A stretch of DNA of 64,000 nucleotides from a virus: IMG/VR virus record IMGVR_UViG_3300034358_000044, positions 62,001 through 126,000 of that record; one strand, 5' to 3'. Positions 32,976 through 40,995 of this stretch are shown here, piece by piece. The notes under the pieces are model-generated. The model searched no databases. It was not told the DNA's origin and was given only the letters and a program-made list of their open reading frames with translations. Within the stretch, counting starts at the first letter, position 1. Each line of letters starts with the position of its first letter. Made by a program: the position numbers and the translations under genes.

Positions 32976-33062
32976 TGGGTGAGGTGGGGATCGAACCCAC
33001 CGGTATCTCGTAGAGAGACCAGATTTACAGTCTGGCGGGGCACCATTGCCCACGTCTCACCC
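32976..33062 (-). tRNA. tRNA-Tyr(GTA)
   Basis: Type II tRNA with a long variable arm. Anticodon loop CTGTAAA on CCAGA/TCTGG, acceptor GGGTGAG/CTCACCC, A73. Confidence 0.93.
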
Positions 33063-33077
33063 ATATTCGAATGTCCA

Positions 33078-33148
33078 AGCGGCTAGTGGGAATCGAACCC
33101 ACTTGTTCAGGCTGGCAACCTGATGCTCAACCAATGAGCGATAGCCGC
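33078..33148 (-). tRNA. tRNA-Gly(GCC)
   Basis: Anticodon loop TTGCCAG on TCAGG/CCTGA, acceptor GCGGCTA/TAGCCGC, T73. Confidence 0.94.
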
Positions 33149-33159
33149 ATATTCATTTG

Positions 33160-33232
33160 AGCCCAAGAGAGGAATCGAACCCCCGACCGTCTGCTTACGA
33201 AGCAACTGCTCTTCCAACTGAGCTACTTGGGC
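33160..33232 (-). tRNA. tRNA-Thr(CGT)
   Basis: Anticodon loop TTCGTAA on TTGC/GCAG, acceptor GCCCAAG/CTTGGGC, T73. Confidence 0.92.
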
Positions 33233-33236
33233 ACTG

Positions 33237-33307
33237 CACGCCGCGTAGGAATCGAACCCACGTCTTCAGTTTTGGAGACTGACGTCCTTCCACTGGACGA
33301 GCGACGT
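33237..33307 (-). tRNA. tRNA-Trp(CCA)
   Basis: Anticodon loop CTCCAAA on TCAGT/ACTGA. A1-T72 and G73 as usual for tryptophan. First tRNA of the array in transcription order. Confidence 0.94.
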
Positions 33308-33341
33308 ATGGTGCTGCGGTCCTCCGTACGCTGAAAATGGA

Positions 33342-33374
33342 AGAGGCCAGGAACCTCGTGGGTGCCTGGCCTCT
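33342..33374 (-). terminator. Hairpin between early genes and tRNA array
   Basis: Perfect 10-bp stem AGAGGCCAGG/CCTGGCCTCT with a 13-base loop, followed on the minus strand by TCCATTTTC. It separates the early protein genes from the tRNA array. The T run is weak, so it may be a partial terminator or an RNA-processing signal. Confidence 0.5.
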
Positions 33375-33400
33375 AGAAGGGATCCCTTTGGGGGGAGATT

Positions 33401-33595
33401 CTAGATGCCAGGCTTCCTCGGGTTCATCAGGCTGAGGCGGGGCTCCTGCTTCGTAAACGACGAATCGCACACGTGGGCAATAGCAGCGGCTGCTGCCTGA
33501 TACTGCTGCCCTTGTGTGGATGCGGAAGTCATGGAAGGCGAGCCTCTGGGTTGCTGCGACGGAGCAAACCTACGGGGCCTGACAAACGATGTCAA
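33401..33595 (-). CDS. Doubtful small protein
   Basis: 64 residues from a TTG that overlaps the upstream stop (TTGA), or 43 residues from the ATG at 33532. No ribosome site for either. Composition is Ser-, Ala- and Gln-rich (STQGQQYQAAAAAIAHV). It is kept because it fills the space down to the terminator hairpin and starts in the overlap style of this genome. Confidence 0.35.
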   Translation of the reverse strand: MTSFVRPRRFAPSQQPRGSPSMTSASTQGQQYQAAAAAIAHVCDSSFTKQEPRLSLMNPRKPGI

Positions 33596-33924
33596 GCGAG
33601 AAACGATTCGAGGGGGATGGCGGAGGCCCCACCATCGGGATTGACCACCTCCACCACCACCCTCTCCTCCCCTTTGTCAAAGGTGCTACCAGCAGCCTGG
33701 GCGGGAGTCGACCTAGGACTGCTGAGATCTACGGTTGTGCCGGAGTCGTAGGCGTCCAGGCACTCGTCGCTACAGAGGTGAGGAGGGGGCATGGTGGTGT
33801 CGCTGATGTCCACCCACAGGGTACGCGCCCCACACACGGTGCAGGGGTACACCCGGCCGGAGTTCTGAATCCGGCCCACTGCCTGTCCCTCTTCAACCTG
33901 CTTGAAGGCGACGTTGAATCGCAT
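33592..33924 (-). CDS. Zinc-finger-type protein, unknown
   Basis: 110 residues. A CxxC ... CxxxC set (YPCTVCGAR, then HLCSDECLDAYDSG) in the N-terminal half suggests a treble-clef or MYM-like zinc site. The C-terminal half is disordered and ends in a beta hairpin (ERVVVEVVNPDGG). AGAAGG lies upstream of the ATG. Part of the long early minus-strand operon. Confidence 0.7.
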   Translation of the reverse strand: MRFNVAFKQVEEGQAVGRIQNSGRVYPCTVCGARTLWVDISDTTMPPPHLCSDECLDAYDSGTTVDLSSPRSTPAQAAGSTFDKGEERVVVEVVNPDGGASAIPLESFLA

Positions 33925-33933
33925 GAGGGCCTT

Positions 33934-34152
33934 CTAGGTGAACTTGGCCCAGGAGTCACTCTCTTCATCTTCGTGCCAGCCGAACTCGTCCATCTTGGCT
34001 TTGTCCTCTGGCGTCATGGTGTCCTTGAGCTGACTCAGCTCTGGGCCGGCGCAGATGATGTCGTGCTGCGCATCCACCAGTCCTCGGCTCTTAGACGTTA
34101 CGTACTTCTGGAGGATTTGCAGTCCTCCAATGACGTCGCTGATGTTCGCCAT
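33934..34152 (-). CDS. Small acidic protein, unknown
   Basis: 72 residues. The N-terminal helix ISDVIGGLQILQKYV and a central segment with an Asp-rich C-terminus (WHEDEESDSWAKF) are visible. No family recognised. It starts one base after the upstream stop, so it is coupled to the preceding gene. Confidence 0.65.
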   Translation of the reverse strand: MANISDVIGGLQILQKYVTSKSRGLVDAQHDIICAGPELSQLKDTMTPEDKAKMDEFGWHEDEESDSWAKFT

Positions 34153-34153
34153 G

Positions 34154-34639
34154 TCAGAAGCCGAGTTCGCAGAGCTCGCTGTAGTCGAGCTCGAAGGTCT
34201 TCGTCCGGCTGATGTTCTTCATGACCCTCTCGTCAGCGACGATGTTGTCCGCCAGGTAGCTGACCGTGGTACCGAGTCGGCGGAGCTCGTGCAGGTCCTT
34301 CTCCAGCGACTCGACGATGTCCTGGGGAATCCCCGAGTAGCCACCAGGACGTACCTCACGGTTGCCCACGGTGTTGACGGAGGCCTTGGTGAGGTAGGCG
34401 TTCACCTTGTCGGAGTCGTTCCCGGCCTCGATGACCTCCTTGGGGTCCACGCCCCGGCTCTTGGCGAGCTCCGCGATGCGCGCCTTGCTCTTTTCGATCT
34501 TGGTGTGGGTCTCCTTGACGCGCGTCTTGAGGGAGTCAGCGATCTCCTCCCCCGTCTTGTTGAACTTCAGGTTCTCGATTCGAAGGTGGCCGCCAGTTCC
34601 GTCGAACATTGCTTCCATCTTGTCGTAGCTCTTGCGCAT
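34154..34639 (-). CDS. Helical protein, unknown
   Basis: 161 residues, mainly helical, with a charged coiled-coil-like centre (SLKTRVKETHTKIEKSKARI) and a second helix pair near the C-terminus (IVESLEKDLHELRRLG). No domain recognised. Lies one base downstream of the histone-like gene and one base upstream of the next gene, so it belongs to the same early operon. Confidence 0.7.
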   Translation of the reverse strand: MRKSYDKMEAMFDGTGGHLRIENLKFNKTGEEIADSLKTRVKETHTKIEKSKARIAELAKSRGVDPKEVIEAGNDSDKVNAYLTKASVNTVGNREVRPGGYSGIPQDIVESLEKDLHELRRLGTTVSYLADNIVADERVMKNISRTKTFELDYSELCELGF

Positions 34640-34640
34640 G

Positions 34641-34826
34641 TCAGATGTCCTCGCCCTTCAGTGTGGACCTGCCAGATGCCCTGGCGCGGTTGATGGCCGC
34701 CTGGATGATCATGTGAACCTGCTGGTTGACTGCATCGATGAAGTCGTCTCCAGAACGCATCTCTGCGTCCTTCACTGCCTGCTTCACCTTCGAGACCACT
34801 ACGAGAACATCCACTTCTTTCGCCAT
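34641..34826 (-). CDS. Histone-fold-like small protein
   Basis: 61 residues. The pattern VVVSKVKQAVKDAEMRSGDD, then DFIDAVNQQVHMII, then AINRARASGRSTLKGEDI corresponds to a short helix, a long central helix and a strand-plus-helix. This resembles single-domain bacterial histones such as those described in Bdellovibrio. The motif R-x-T-(V/L)-K/R-x-E-D at the end is typical of histone folds. It may bind or bend phage DNA. Recognition is by eye only; a small unrelated helical protein is the alternative. Located between the 268-residue and 161-residue genes. Confidence 0.65.
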   Translation of the reverse strand: MAKEVDVLVVVSKVKQAVKDAEMRSGDDFIDAVNQQVHMIIQAAINRARASGRSTLKGEDI

Positions 34827-34835
34827 TGCGTGCTC

Positions 34836-35642
34836 CTACAAGTCCTTCGAGTCGATGAACCAAGACACCAGGAAGCTGATGCCCTTGATGGTGTGGCCGT
34901 TCTTGGTGAAGATGCGGCCGATGACCATCGGGTCGCCCTTCGTGGCAGAACGCTGTGAGGGAGCAGCTCCCAGTACGTCGAAGAACTTCTCCGAGAGTGC
35001 CTTGGCCGTAGCGTTGAGGACTTCCGGCTTGGCCAGCTTGAAGGGGAAGTCGATGTTCTCCTTGAACTCGGAGGCCCAGGCTTCCGTCACGTAGACGGGC
35101 TTCCCCTCCTTGTCCTTGTCCATGTGAACGTCGCTCTCGATGAGAGCCTTCGGGCTGACGAATCGACCCTCACTCAGGGCCGGGTTGTTGCTCTCCTGGT
35201 CGGGGATGAACGGCATGTCCGACCTGTAGGAGTTCTTCCGATCCGCCCACAGCTTCTTGGGGTTCTTCGCCGTGGTGCGAATGGCGAAGATGTCCATGTC
35301 CATGTCGGGGATGATGGTGTAGCCGGCCTTCAGCGCCGCATGGACCTTCTCGTAGAACTGCTTCTGCTTCTTGGCCTTGGTGACGATGGCCTCGAACGGC
35401 TTGCTCGCCCACTTCCTCTTCTTGGCGATGTCGAGGTTGTCCTCTGCGGCCTTGATGTCCACGTCGATCCTCTGGATCTTCGCAGTGGCCCAGTTCTGGA
35501 GCTTCTTCTGCGCCAGGTTCATTTGCTCCAGGGTGCTGGCGGCGACGAAGACGTCATCACCTTCAGAGTCCTCTGTGAGCTTTGCCGTCACGTCCATAGG
35601 AGCTGGAAGCGCCTTCTGGACGACTTCCTTCTCTTCGTTCAT
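34836..35642 (-). CDS. Early-region protein, unknown
   Basis: 268 residues. Residues about 40-110 form a charged coiled coil (LEQMNLAQKKLQNWATAKI and following). The C-terminal half is mixed alpha/beta (MDIFAIRTTAKNPKKLW, DPMVIGRIFTKNGHTIKG). No family recognised. The coiled coil before a globular part suggests a DNA- or protein-binding accessory factor. Its ATG overlaps the stop of a 52-residue gene (ATGA). Confidence 0.75.
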   Translation of the reverse strand: MNEEKEVVQKALPAPMDVTAKLTEDSEGDDVFVAASTLEQMNLAQKKLQNWATAKIQRIDVDIKAAEDNLDIAKKRKWASKPFEAIVTKAKKQKQFYEKVHAALKAGYTIIPDMDMDIFAIRTTAKNPKKLWADRKNSYRSDMPFIPDQESNNPALSEGRFVSPKALIESDVHMDKDKEGKPVYVTEAWASEFKENIDFPFKLAKPEVLNATAKALSEKFFDVLGAAPSQRSATKGDPMVIGRIFTKNGHTIKGISFLVSWFIDSKDL

Positions 35643-35797
35643 AGCGAGTCCTTTGCAGTGGATGCTGCGTTGACGATTCGAGTGAGGAGCACCGACCTCT
35701 TTGTGCCTGCTGGGATGGCGATGCCGAGAACTTCATCGGCAAAACGAGCGAGATCGAAGTCGCTCATTCCCAGCAGTTGCTCGCTGCTCACCACCAT
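35639..35797 (-). CDS. Short SAP/HeH-like protein
   Basis: 52 residues from the ATG at 35797, ending in an ATGA overlap with the next gene. The sequence DFDLARFADEVLGIAIPAG followed by TKRSVLLTRIVNAA has the helix-extended loop-helix pattern of SAP/HeH motifs, which bind nucleic acid. The frame is open further upstream to about 35875 but without a usual start codon, so a longer protein is possible. Clear coding character and the stop/start overlap support it. Confidence 0.6.
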   Translation of the reverse strand: MVVSSEQLLGMSDFDLARFADEVLGIAIPAGTKRSVLLTRIVNAASTAKDSL

Positions 35798-35877
35798 GAA
35801 GTTGTTGGGGACGACCGTGTTGGGACGACGACCAGGAGCCGGTGGAGGTTCCGACTCCTGGAGTTGGGCCGTCGTCC

Positions 35878-36969
35878 CTACTTGGGGGACACAGGGCCGA
35901 TGAAGCCCTGGAGGAACGTCTGGAAGCTGGCCAGGGTCCCGGCGTTGCCCTTGGTGGCGGGCTGGAGCTGGGGGTTGGTGAGGTACATGTGGTGCAGGCT
36001 GGCCAGAATCTGGTAGCCGAGCACCCGCAGCTCATCGACATCACCCTGCAGCTTGGCGACCGCCTTGAGGGCAGCGTCGCTGTTGTGGGCGGAGATCTCC
36101 AGGCCCTTGCCCAGGGAGTCCAGCTTGGACGCCAGTCCGCCGTCCTGGGCGTGAGGCTGTGCCACCTGCTGGGGAACGAACGGAGCCATCTGGGCGACCG
36201 GAGGGACGAACTGCTGCTGGGGTGCCGGAGGCGGCCCGTTGAACTGCATCACCGGGGTAGCCGCCTGCTGAGCAGGAACCGGCTGGGGCTGGAAGCCGGG
36301 AGGGGCCATCGCAGCGGGAGGTGGAGGAGCCACGGCGTTGCCAGCAGCCGTCTTGCGCTTCCTGCCGGACACCTGCACAGCGCCGTCTGCCGGAGGTGCC
36401 TGAGGGGCGGGCTGCATCATCTGCTGCGGCGGCATCTGCATGGGCATCTGCACCTGCTGCGGAGGGATCCACTGGGCAGGAGCCTGGGGAGCCATCGGAG
36501 GAACCCCGACCGGTGCTTGGGTGAACTGCTGCAGCGGCTGCTGCTGGTAGCCGGCAGGAACCGGCATCATCTGCTGAGGCGCAGCCGGGACCTGGGCGAA
36601 CTGCTGCGGGGACATGGGCGCAGGAGCCTGGGGGACGGGTTGGAAGGACATCTGCGGACCCGCTGGGGGCTGAGCCATCTGGGGAACTCCATTCGTTGAG
36701 GGTGGGAGCTGCGGTACACCTGACGCGCCGAGATCGTTCTGGAGGTAGCCAGCAGAGATCTCGTGGTTGATGATGGCCGTCTTCACGAGCTCCCGGTTGT
36801 CGAGAGTCTCCTGGTAGGTCATCAGCGGATTGCCATCCGGCTTCTTGTAGATCATGTACGCCAGGTTTCGAACGGCTACGAACCTTGCTGCGTCCAGCTC
36901 CGTCTTCCTCTGGCTTGCAGTGGTGCCCGGTCGAGGGGCGAGTTCGTAGGTAGTGCCAGTATCAGTCAT
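35878..36969 (-). CDS. Pro/Gln-rich low-complexity protein
   Basis: 363 residues. Residues 1-80 are folded and helical (AARFVAVRNLAYMIYKK). Residues 80-270 are a Pro-, Gln-, Met- and Ala-rich disordered linker. Residues 275-345 form a helical domain (LASKLDSLGKGLEISAHNSD, LRVLGYQILASLHHMYL). The architecture suggests a tether, perhaps in a replication or nucleoid complex. Similar Pro/Gln-rich tails occur in the proteins at 47768-49231 and 56535-57128 and in the portal. Confidence 0.75.
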   Translation of the reverse strand: MTDTGTTYELAPRPGTTASQRKTELDAARFVAVRNLAYMIYKKPDGNPLMTYQETLDNRELVKTAIINHEISAGYLQNDLGASGVPQLPPSTNGVPQMAQPPAGPQMSFQPVPQAPAPMSPQQFAQVPAAPQQMMPVPAGYQQQPLQQFTQAPVGVPPMAPQAPAQWIPPQQVQMPMQMPPQQMMQPAPQAPPADGAVQVSGRKRKTAAGNAVAPPPPAAMAPPGFQPQPVPAQQAATPVMQFNGPPPAPQQQFVPPVAQMAPFVPQQVAQPHAQDGGLASKLDSLGKGLEISAHNSDAALKAVAKLQGDVDELRVLGYQILASLHHMYLTNPQLQPATKGNAGTLASFQTFLQGFIGPVSPK

Positions 36970-37180
36970 CTTCTTCTCCTGTGTGGACGGGCCGGTTGAG
37001 GAAGGCCCGTATTGCTTGTGCGTCCCCGTACTTCTTCATCATGTCGAGTCTGGCCAGATACTCAGGTTCCAGAATGGCCTCGAAGAGTTGGCAGGTGTAC
37101 CCCTGGTAGATCTTCTCTTCATCGGTAGCCAGGCAGGACCCTATCTTCTTGCAACTGAGGCAATCCCCTCTTTGAATCAC
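36962..37180 (-). CDS. Small cysteine-motif protein
   Basis: 72 residues. The first 35 residues carry four Cys in the pattern CLSCKKIGSC ... GYTCQLF, a probable metal site seen in many small phage proteins. The rest is helical (YLARLDMMKKYGDAQAIRAF). It overlaps the next gene's start by 8 bp and the previous gene's stop by 4 bp. A related Cys cluster is found in the protein at 56535. Confidence 0.7.
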   Translation of the reverse strand: MIQRGDCLSCKKIGSCLATDEEKIYQGYTCQLFEAILEPEYLARLDMMKKYGDAQAIRAFLNRPVHTGEEDD

Positions 37181-37491
37181 TGCACTCCCTCAGCATTCGG
37201 AGAGAAGCAAACAGCATGACGACCTTCGGAGCAGCCGTAGGTGGGGCAGTGGCCATTGCAGCCGGGCAACTGACTCCTCGTGACGCTGAAGTGGTCGTAG
37301 ATGTGCTTCTCTAGCAGCTTTCTGGTTTCGATGGTTCCTGAAACGTACTCAGGAGCCATATTCACGGTGCCAGCTACCAGCCCTAGTAGGGTTTCGCGTG
37401 GAATGCCCCTACGAAGGAGTCCCAGACCCTGCTTTCGGGCAATGCCCAGAAGCTCGGTCTCGTTGCAGTGCTGCAGGATGGTGTCATCCAT
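37177..37491 (-). CDS. Small protein with cysteine-rich tail
   Basis: 104 residues from the ATG at 37491, with GGAGG six bases upstream. The longer frame upstream is a shadow of the neighbouring gene. A helical body (LLGIARKQGLGLLRRG) is followed by a Cys/His-rich C-terminus (CNGHCPTYGCSEGRHAVC), a likely metal site. No family recognised. Confidence 0.7.
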   Translation of the reverse strand: MDDTILQHCNETELLGIARKQGLGLLRRGIPRETLLGLVAGTVNMAPEYVSGTIETRKLLEKHIYDHFSVTRSQLPGCNGHCPTYGCSEGRHAVCFSPNAEGVQ

Positions 37492-37951
37492 CTTTGTCCT
37501 CCAGCATCTCCTTGCGGAGGCGATGCCAACGTCCGTACCATCCTGGCGTAGATTTGTCTGCCCCGATGGAGGAAATGTGCTTCCTGGAGGGACAGCTCGG
37601 GCAGAACTCGAACGGAGCCCGTTCACAGGTTGCCACCTCCACTGAGACGTAACCATCAGGGCTTTGTCCCATGAAGCGCCCTGCAGCGTTCTCCCATCGT
37701 GGGCAGGAAACGAGCTCGTACCGCTGTTCCTTGGCGGTATTGAAGATGAGCTCGAAGGAGGAGTGAGGGCAGTAGGGGCAGGCAGCGTAGGGCTGAGCGA
37801 GGCACACCACCCGATTCTGGCTCTGGATGATGTTTCGGTCCTCCAGGTTCGGCCTGCACTCCACGGTCAGGTCGTTCTTGGACTTGCCCAGCGCCACCTC
37901 ATCTTCTTGTTCAACTTTCTGCACCAATGAAACGTAATCGTAGAAGTTCAT
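37484..37951 (-). CDS. Zinc-ribbon-like protein, unknown
   Basis: 155 residues with Cys pairs CPYCPH and CPSCPS plus two further Cys in between (VSCPRWE, VATCERAPFE). This arrangement suggests one or two metal sites. The N-terminus is a short coiled coil (YVSLVQKVEQEDEVALGKS). Overlaps the following gene by 8 bp. Function unknown. Confidence 0.7.
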   Translation of the reverse strand: MNFYDYVSLVQKVEQEDEVALGKSKNDLTVECRPNLEDRNIIQSQNRVVCLAQPYAACPYCPHSSFELIFNTAKEQRYELVSCPRWENAAGRFMGQSPDGYVSVEVATCERAPFEFCPSCPSRKHISSIGADKSTPGWYGRWHRLRKEMLEDKDG

Positions 37952-37952
37952 G

Positions 37953-38411
37953 TCATCTCTCCAGAACCTCCTTTGGAATTCCGAATTGGGAGGGGTCTAC
38001 TTCGTGGATGAAGATCTCAATCCTGGGGTCTCTTGGGTCCATGTGCTTCTCTTGGGCCGCAATGAAGGTCTGCGAGTCGTCGATGGCGATCGCATCCCTG
38101 ATGCAGTCTTCAAGAAGCTTTATGCGATTCGTGAGGTCAAATCTCTTATACCGAGACTTTGCCCGTTTTGAGAGAGGCACTCTGGGGTTGTTGTACGACT
38201 CGTTCACCACCGTCTCAAAGTAGAAGTGGAGGTGAACGGCGTAGAGTGCATCAGGATTGAGCTGGTTGATGGCCGGTAGGTACTCACGGCCAATCACCAT
38301 GGCGAACCGCTCAGCGTACTCCCTCGCCACCTTCGTCAGGATTGTACCTTTGAAGAACAGCTTGTTCGAGCTGGGCGGAATTTCTCGATACACCATCCTG
38401 AGAACATTCAC
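37953..38411 (-). CDS. RusA-like Holliday junction resolvase
   Basis: 152 residues from a GTG that overlaps the upstream stop (GTGA); an ATG at 38396 is the alternative. The N-terminal YREIPPSSNKLFF and the later FDLTNRIKLLEDCIRDA followed by IAIDDSQTFIAAQEKH match RusA resolvases. In these, Asp residues in the D-x-x-N and D-D motifs bind the catalytic metal. RusA enzymes cut four-way junctions formed during recombination and replication. Neighbours include recombinase and nuclease genes. Confidence 0.82.
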   Translation of the reverse strand: MNVLRMVYREIPPSSNKLFFKGTILTKVAREYAERFAMVIGREYLPAINQLNPDALYAVHLHFYFETVVNESYNNPRVPLSKRAKSRYKRFDLTNRIKLLEDCIRDAIAIDDSQTFIAAQEKHMDPRDPRIEIFIHEVDPSQFGIPKEVLER

Positions 38412-39103
38412 TTGAGCTCGATTCGTTCTGGCGGCTCTTCGTTCTCCTTGGCGATGGTGGGGACGTGCTTCGCCATCCACTCCATCGGCAAGTCGATTCC
38501 CTCACAGGCATCCAGGATGGTGAAGTGTTCCTCATCCTTGCTGATGGTCGCCATGCAGTGAAGGAGGACATGGGGGAGAGGGCCGACGAACAGTTCCTCG
38601 AAGTTGAGCTCGATGGCGACGGCCTTGCTGATGTCCCAGATGTGGGCTTCTGCTTCACGCAGGTCCAGAGCCCGGGTCCTGACTTCCGGGGGAGCCAGGT
38701 GGGAGCAGTGGTCAGGTGGAGTGTCCACGAGGTGGTAGCGGCAGCAGGAAGGCCTGTCGTCGTAGACGGAGCAGGTCTTCTCGGCCGTCAGGAGGGCACA
38801 GGGGATGCCCTTCTTGAAGTAGGTCGACCGGTTGACCCCTTCGAACTGGGTTTCCAGGGCCATGGCCCTGAGCTTGGGGAGCAGCTTCTCCCACTCCCCC
38901 GACATGAGGATCCGTTCAGCCAGAACGAGTCCTTCGACCAGGGTGATGGTGGCCAGGAGGTGGCAGCAGTGAGCACACCCCTTGGTGCAGGAGGGCTTGA
39001 ACTGGTCCTTCTTCTGCTCCAACAACTCTTCTACGAAAGAGTCTACTTGCTTGTAGACCTTTCGAATCTCATCCGTAACTGTAGTCTTCTCTTCATCAGC
39101 CAC
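38408..39103 (-). CDS. YkgJ-like CxxCxxCC metal-binding protein
   Basis: 231 residues. It contains CTKGCAHCCH near residue 40 and CSVYDDRPSCCRYH near residue 115, the two Cys clusters of the YkgJ family, which chelate iron or zinc. The role of this family is unclear; some members lie next to nucleotide or RNA modification genes. Here it lies between a resolvase and thyX. Starts nine bases after the thyX stop. Confidence 0.8.
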   Translation of the reverse strand: MADEEKTTVTDEIRKVYKQVDSFVEELLEQKKDQFKPSCTKGCAHCCHLLATITLVEGLVLAERILMSGEWEKLLPKLRAMALETQFEGVNRSTYFKKGIPCALLTAEKTCSVYDDRPSCCRYHLVDTPPDHCSHLAPPEVRTRALDLREAEAHIWDISKAVAIELNFEELFVGPLPHVLLHCMATISKDEEHFTILDACEGIDLPMEWMAKHVPTIAKENEEPPERIELK

Positions 39104-39111
39104 AATCCCTC

Positions 39112-40092
39112 CTAGAGGATTTCCTTACCGCCCTTGAGAATCTTCTTCTCGAACTCTTCCAGCCTCGTGCCGGAGAGGCCGACCGACTTGCCAGCCTCAT
39201 TGGCGTTGAACTTCGAACTCAGGAGCAGCCGAAGAGCCCCCATCTCCTTCTTGGAGAAGTGGACCCCATAGAGGTCGTACTCCTCGTACAGCACCCATGT
39301 CTTGGGCCACACCGCCGCGATGACGTTGCCGATCATGTTGGCGTACTGCCGAATCTCCCACTGCGCACCTGGGCGCATGCGGAGGTTGCAGAAGGCCAGC
39401 CAGTTCCTCACGTCCGTCTTCGCCCTCATCCTGGAGTAGCGGGAGACTGGGGTGTTGAGGCGGGCGACTTCCTTGGCGATGCCGTTGCTCACCCAGGAGT
39501 CGTACGTCTCATAGACGTCGTCCTGTTGCCGGGCGAGCTCAGACAGAACCTGGGCGCTGACCCCATCACCGACTGCTTCAGCACTTCCCTGCTTGTTGGA
39601 GGTGCTCTGCTTCTGGATTCGACCTCTCTCCGGCAGGTAGTGGAGATTCGGCATCTGGGTGTAGCGCGCCGACATCTCATTGTAGCTCTGGGTCCGGTGG
39701 CGGTGCCACTCACGGAAGACCATGATGGGCGCCTGCACCTCGATGGTGAGCTCGCACATCTCGAAGGGCGTGGCGTGCTTGTTCCTCCACAGGTTGTCGA
39801 GGAGCGCCAGGTCGCCATTGGGGTAGATGGTCATCTTGTGGCTGGGGCCACACTCCAGCCTCCAGGTTTCCTGCTTGCGCTCTTCGTCCATCAACTGGAC
39901 CTTGCCGCAGGAGTCACAGCGCTCGTAGGGCTTCCAGGAGATGAACCCCTTGTTGGTGCTCATCCGGGCAGCTTCGACGAAGGTCTCGTCGCTGCCCATC
40001 ACGTCCACGACCTTGATGTACCCATGGTCGAGAACCTGGAACTGCCAAGTCTTCAGTTCTTCAATGCTCTGGGCGTCCAGTGGCATCTTCAT
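39112..40092 (-). CDS. thyX: Flavin-dependent thymidylate synthase with Cys-rich insert
   Basis: 326 residues. The ThyX signature RHRTQSYNEMSARY is present, preceded by HATPFEMCELTIEV and followed by a C-terminal helical region ending with RQYANMIGNVIAAVWP. The enzyme makes dTMP from dUMP using FAD, NADPH and methylene-tetrahydrofolate. It is longer than the usual 220-250 residues. An insert at about residues 55-90 (CDSCGKVQLMDEE ... LECGPSH) has Cys residues that could form a zinc knuckle. Functionally linked to the dNMP kinase gene just upstream. Confidence 0.93.
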   Translation of the reverse strand: MKMPLDAQSIEELKTWQFQVLDHGYIKVVDVMGSDETFVEAARMSTNKGFISWKPYERCDSCGKVQLMDEERKQETWRLECGPSHKMTIYPNGDLALLDNLWRNKHATPFEMCELTIEVQAPIMVFREWHRHRTQSYNEMSARYTQMPNLHYLPERGRIQKQSTSNKQGSAEAVGDGVSAQVLSELARQQDDVYETYDSWVSNGIAKEVARLNTPVSRYSRMRAKTDVRNWLAFCNLRMRPGAQWEIRQYANMIGNVIAAVWPKTWVLYEEYDLYGVHFSKKEMGALRLLLSSKFNANEAGKSVGLSGTRLEEFEKKILKGGKEIL

Positions 40093-40099
40093 TGTTTCC

Positions 40100-40759
40100 T
40101 CATGGAGCGAGTCGCAGAATGTTATTGCCGTTGTACCGCTTCATGAACTTGTCGATGTCCTGACGGTAGTAGTCCAGGCCTTCTCGGACCTGAAGAATCC
40201 CGTCAAGCTCCATGTCGGTGATGGTCTTCTGCTCTTCTTCAGAGGAGTGACCGACGATTCCCACATGCCCGTTCCTCCCGTTCCTCTTCAGTCGAACGAC
40301 CTTCGCCGCCATCTTGTGGAGCCCACTGACTTCATTCTTGAAGCGTACGTCTGGGCACACCACTCCATGTGGTTGAGACCCGACAAGCCTTCGGAGAGAA
40401 GAGGTTGGTCGGAGCCCCTTGGTGCGTGAGTAGGAGTAGCTCCCAGACAGGACTGCGTGAGCATGCCGGGAGAAGAGGTCTACCCACGTGTCCGGGTACA
40501 GATTCCTTATCACTTCGGTGCCGATGATTTGGCACGCGACCCGAGGAGTCATAAAGCCCTTCCCGGGGATAGGATACCTGAGGTCGGGCTGCTCCTTCCG
40601 TACACCCCAGAGCTGCTCCTCCGTCATGTCGTAGAGCTCCATCGCCATCCGCTTGATGGGATCTGCGAGTGCGATGCGGACGTAGCCGTACTTCTCGACC
40701 AGGTGGTCCGCGAAGACGTCCTTGCCGGAACCTGCCTGCCCCATGATGCCGAGAATCAT
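40100..40759 (-). CDS. Deoxynucleoside monophosphate kinase
   Basis: 219 residues opening with the P-loop GIMGQAGSGKDVFADHL, the T4 gp1-like dNMP kinase type. It phosphorylates dNMPs to dNDPs to feed phage DNA synthesis. The DPIKRMAMELYDMTEEQLWG and later VVCPDVRFKNE segments are also typical. Lies directly upstream of thyX in the operon, so together they supply dTTP. Confidence 0.88.
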   Translation of the reverse strand: MILGIMGQAGSGKDVFADHLVEKYGYVRIALADPIKRMAMELYDMTEEQLWGVRKEQPDLRYPIPGKGFMTPRVACQIIGTEVIRNLYPDTWVDLFSRHAHAVLSGSYSYSRTKGLRPTSSLRRLVGSQPHGVVCPDVRFKNEVSGLHKMAAKVVRLKRNGRNGHVGIVGHSSEEEQKTITDMELDGILQVREGLDYYRQDIDKFMKRYNGNNILRLAP

Positions 40760-40762
40760 TCG

Positions 40763-40993
40763 CTACCTCTTCTTGAGTCTGGAAGGAACCTCGTTGGACA
40801 GCTCTGGAGGAAAGCCAAGTGCTTTCCGCACCATGTTGGCGCCCGAGGCGGCGAAGTTGCAGTCCGCGATGGTACGCCCATAGGAAACGGTATGTGTGGT
40901 GCCCGTTTCCTTTTCCCAGGTCACCATGATGACAACATCCTGCCCATACTTCTCAGCGATGTCTTTCGCTGCTTTGATTGGCATCTTCTTCAT
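40763..40993 (-). CDS. Small protein, unknown
   Basis: 76 residues from the ATG at 40993 (ribosome site AGAGGT); the longer frame is a shadow. Short alpha/beta sequence with AKDIAEKYGQDVVIMVTWEK and a following helix. Comparable small proteins are common in large phage genomes, without known function. It sits three bases before the dNMP kinase start. Confidence 0.7.
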   Translation of the reverse strand: MKKMPIKAAKDIAEKYGQDVVIMVTWEKETGTTHTVSYGRTIADCNFAASGANMVRKALGFPPELSNEVPSRLKKR

Positions 40994-40995
40994 CA

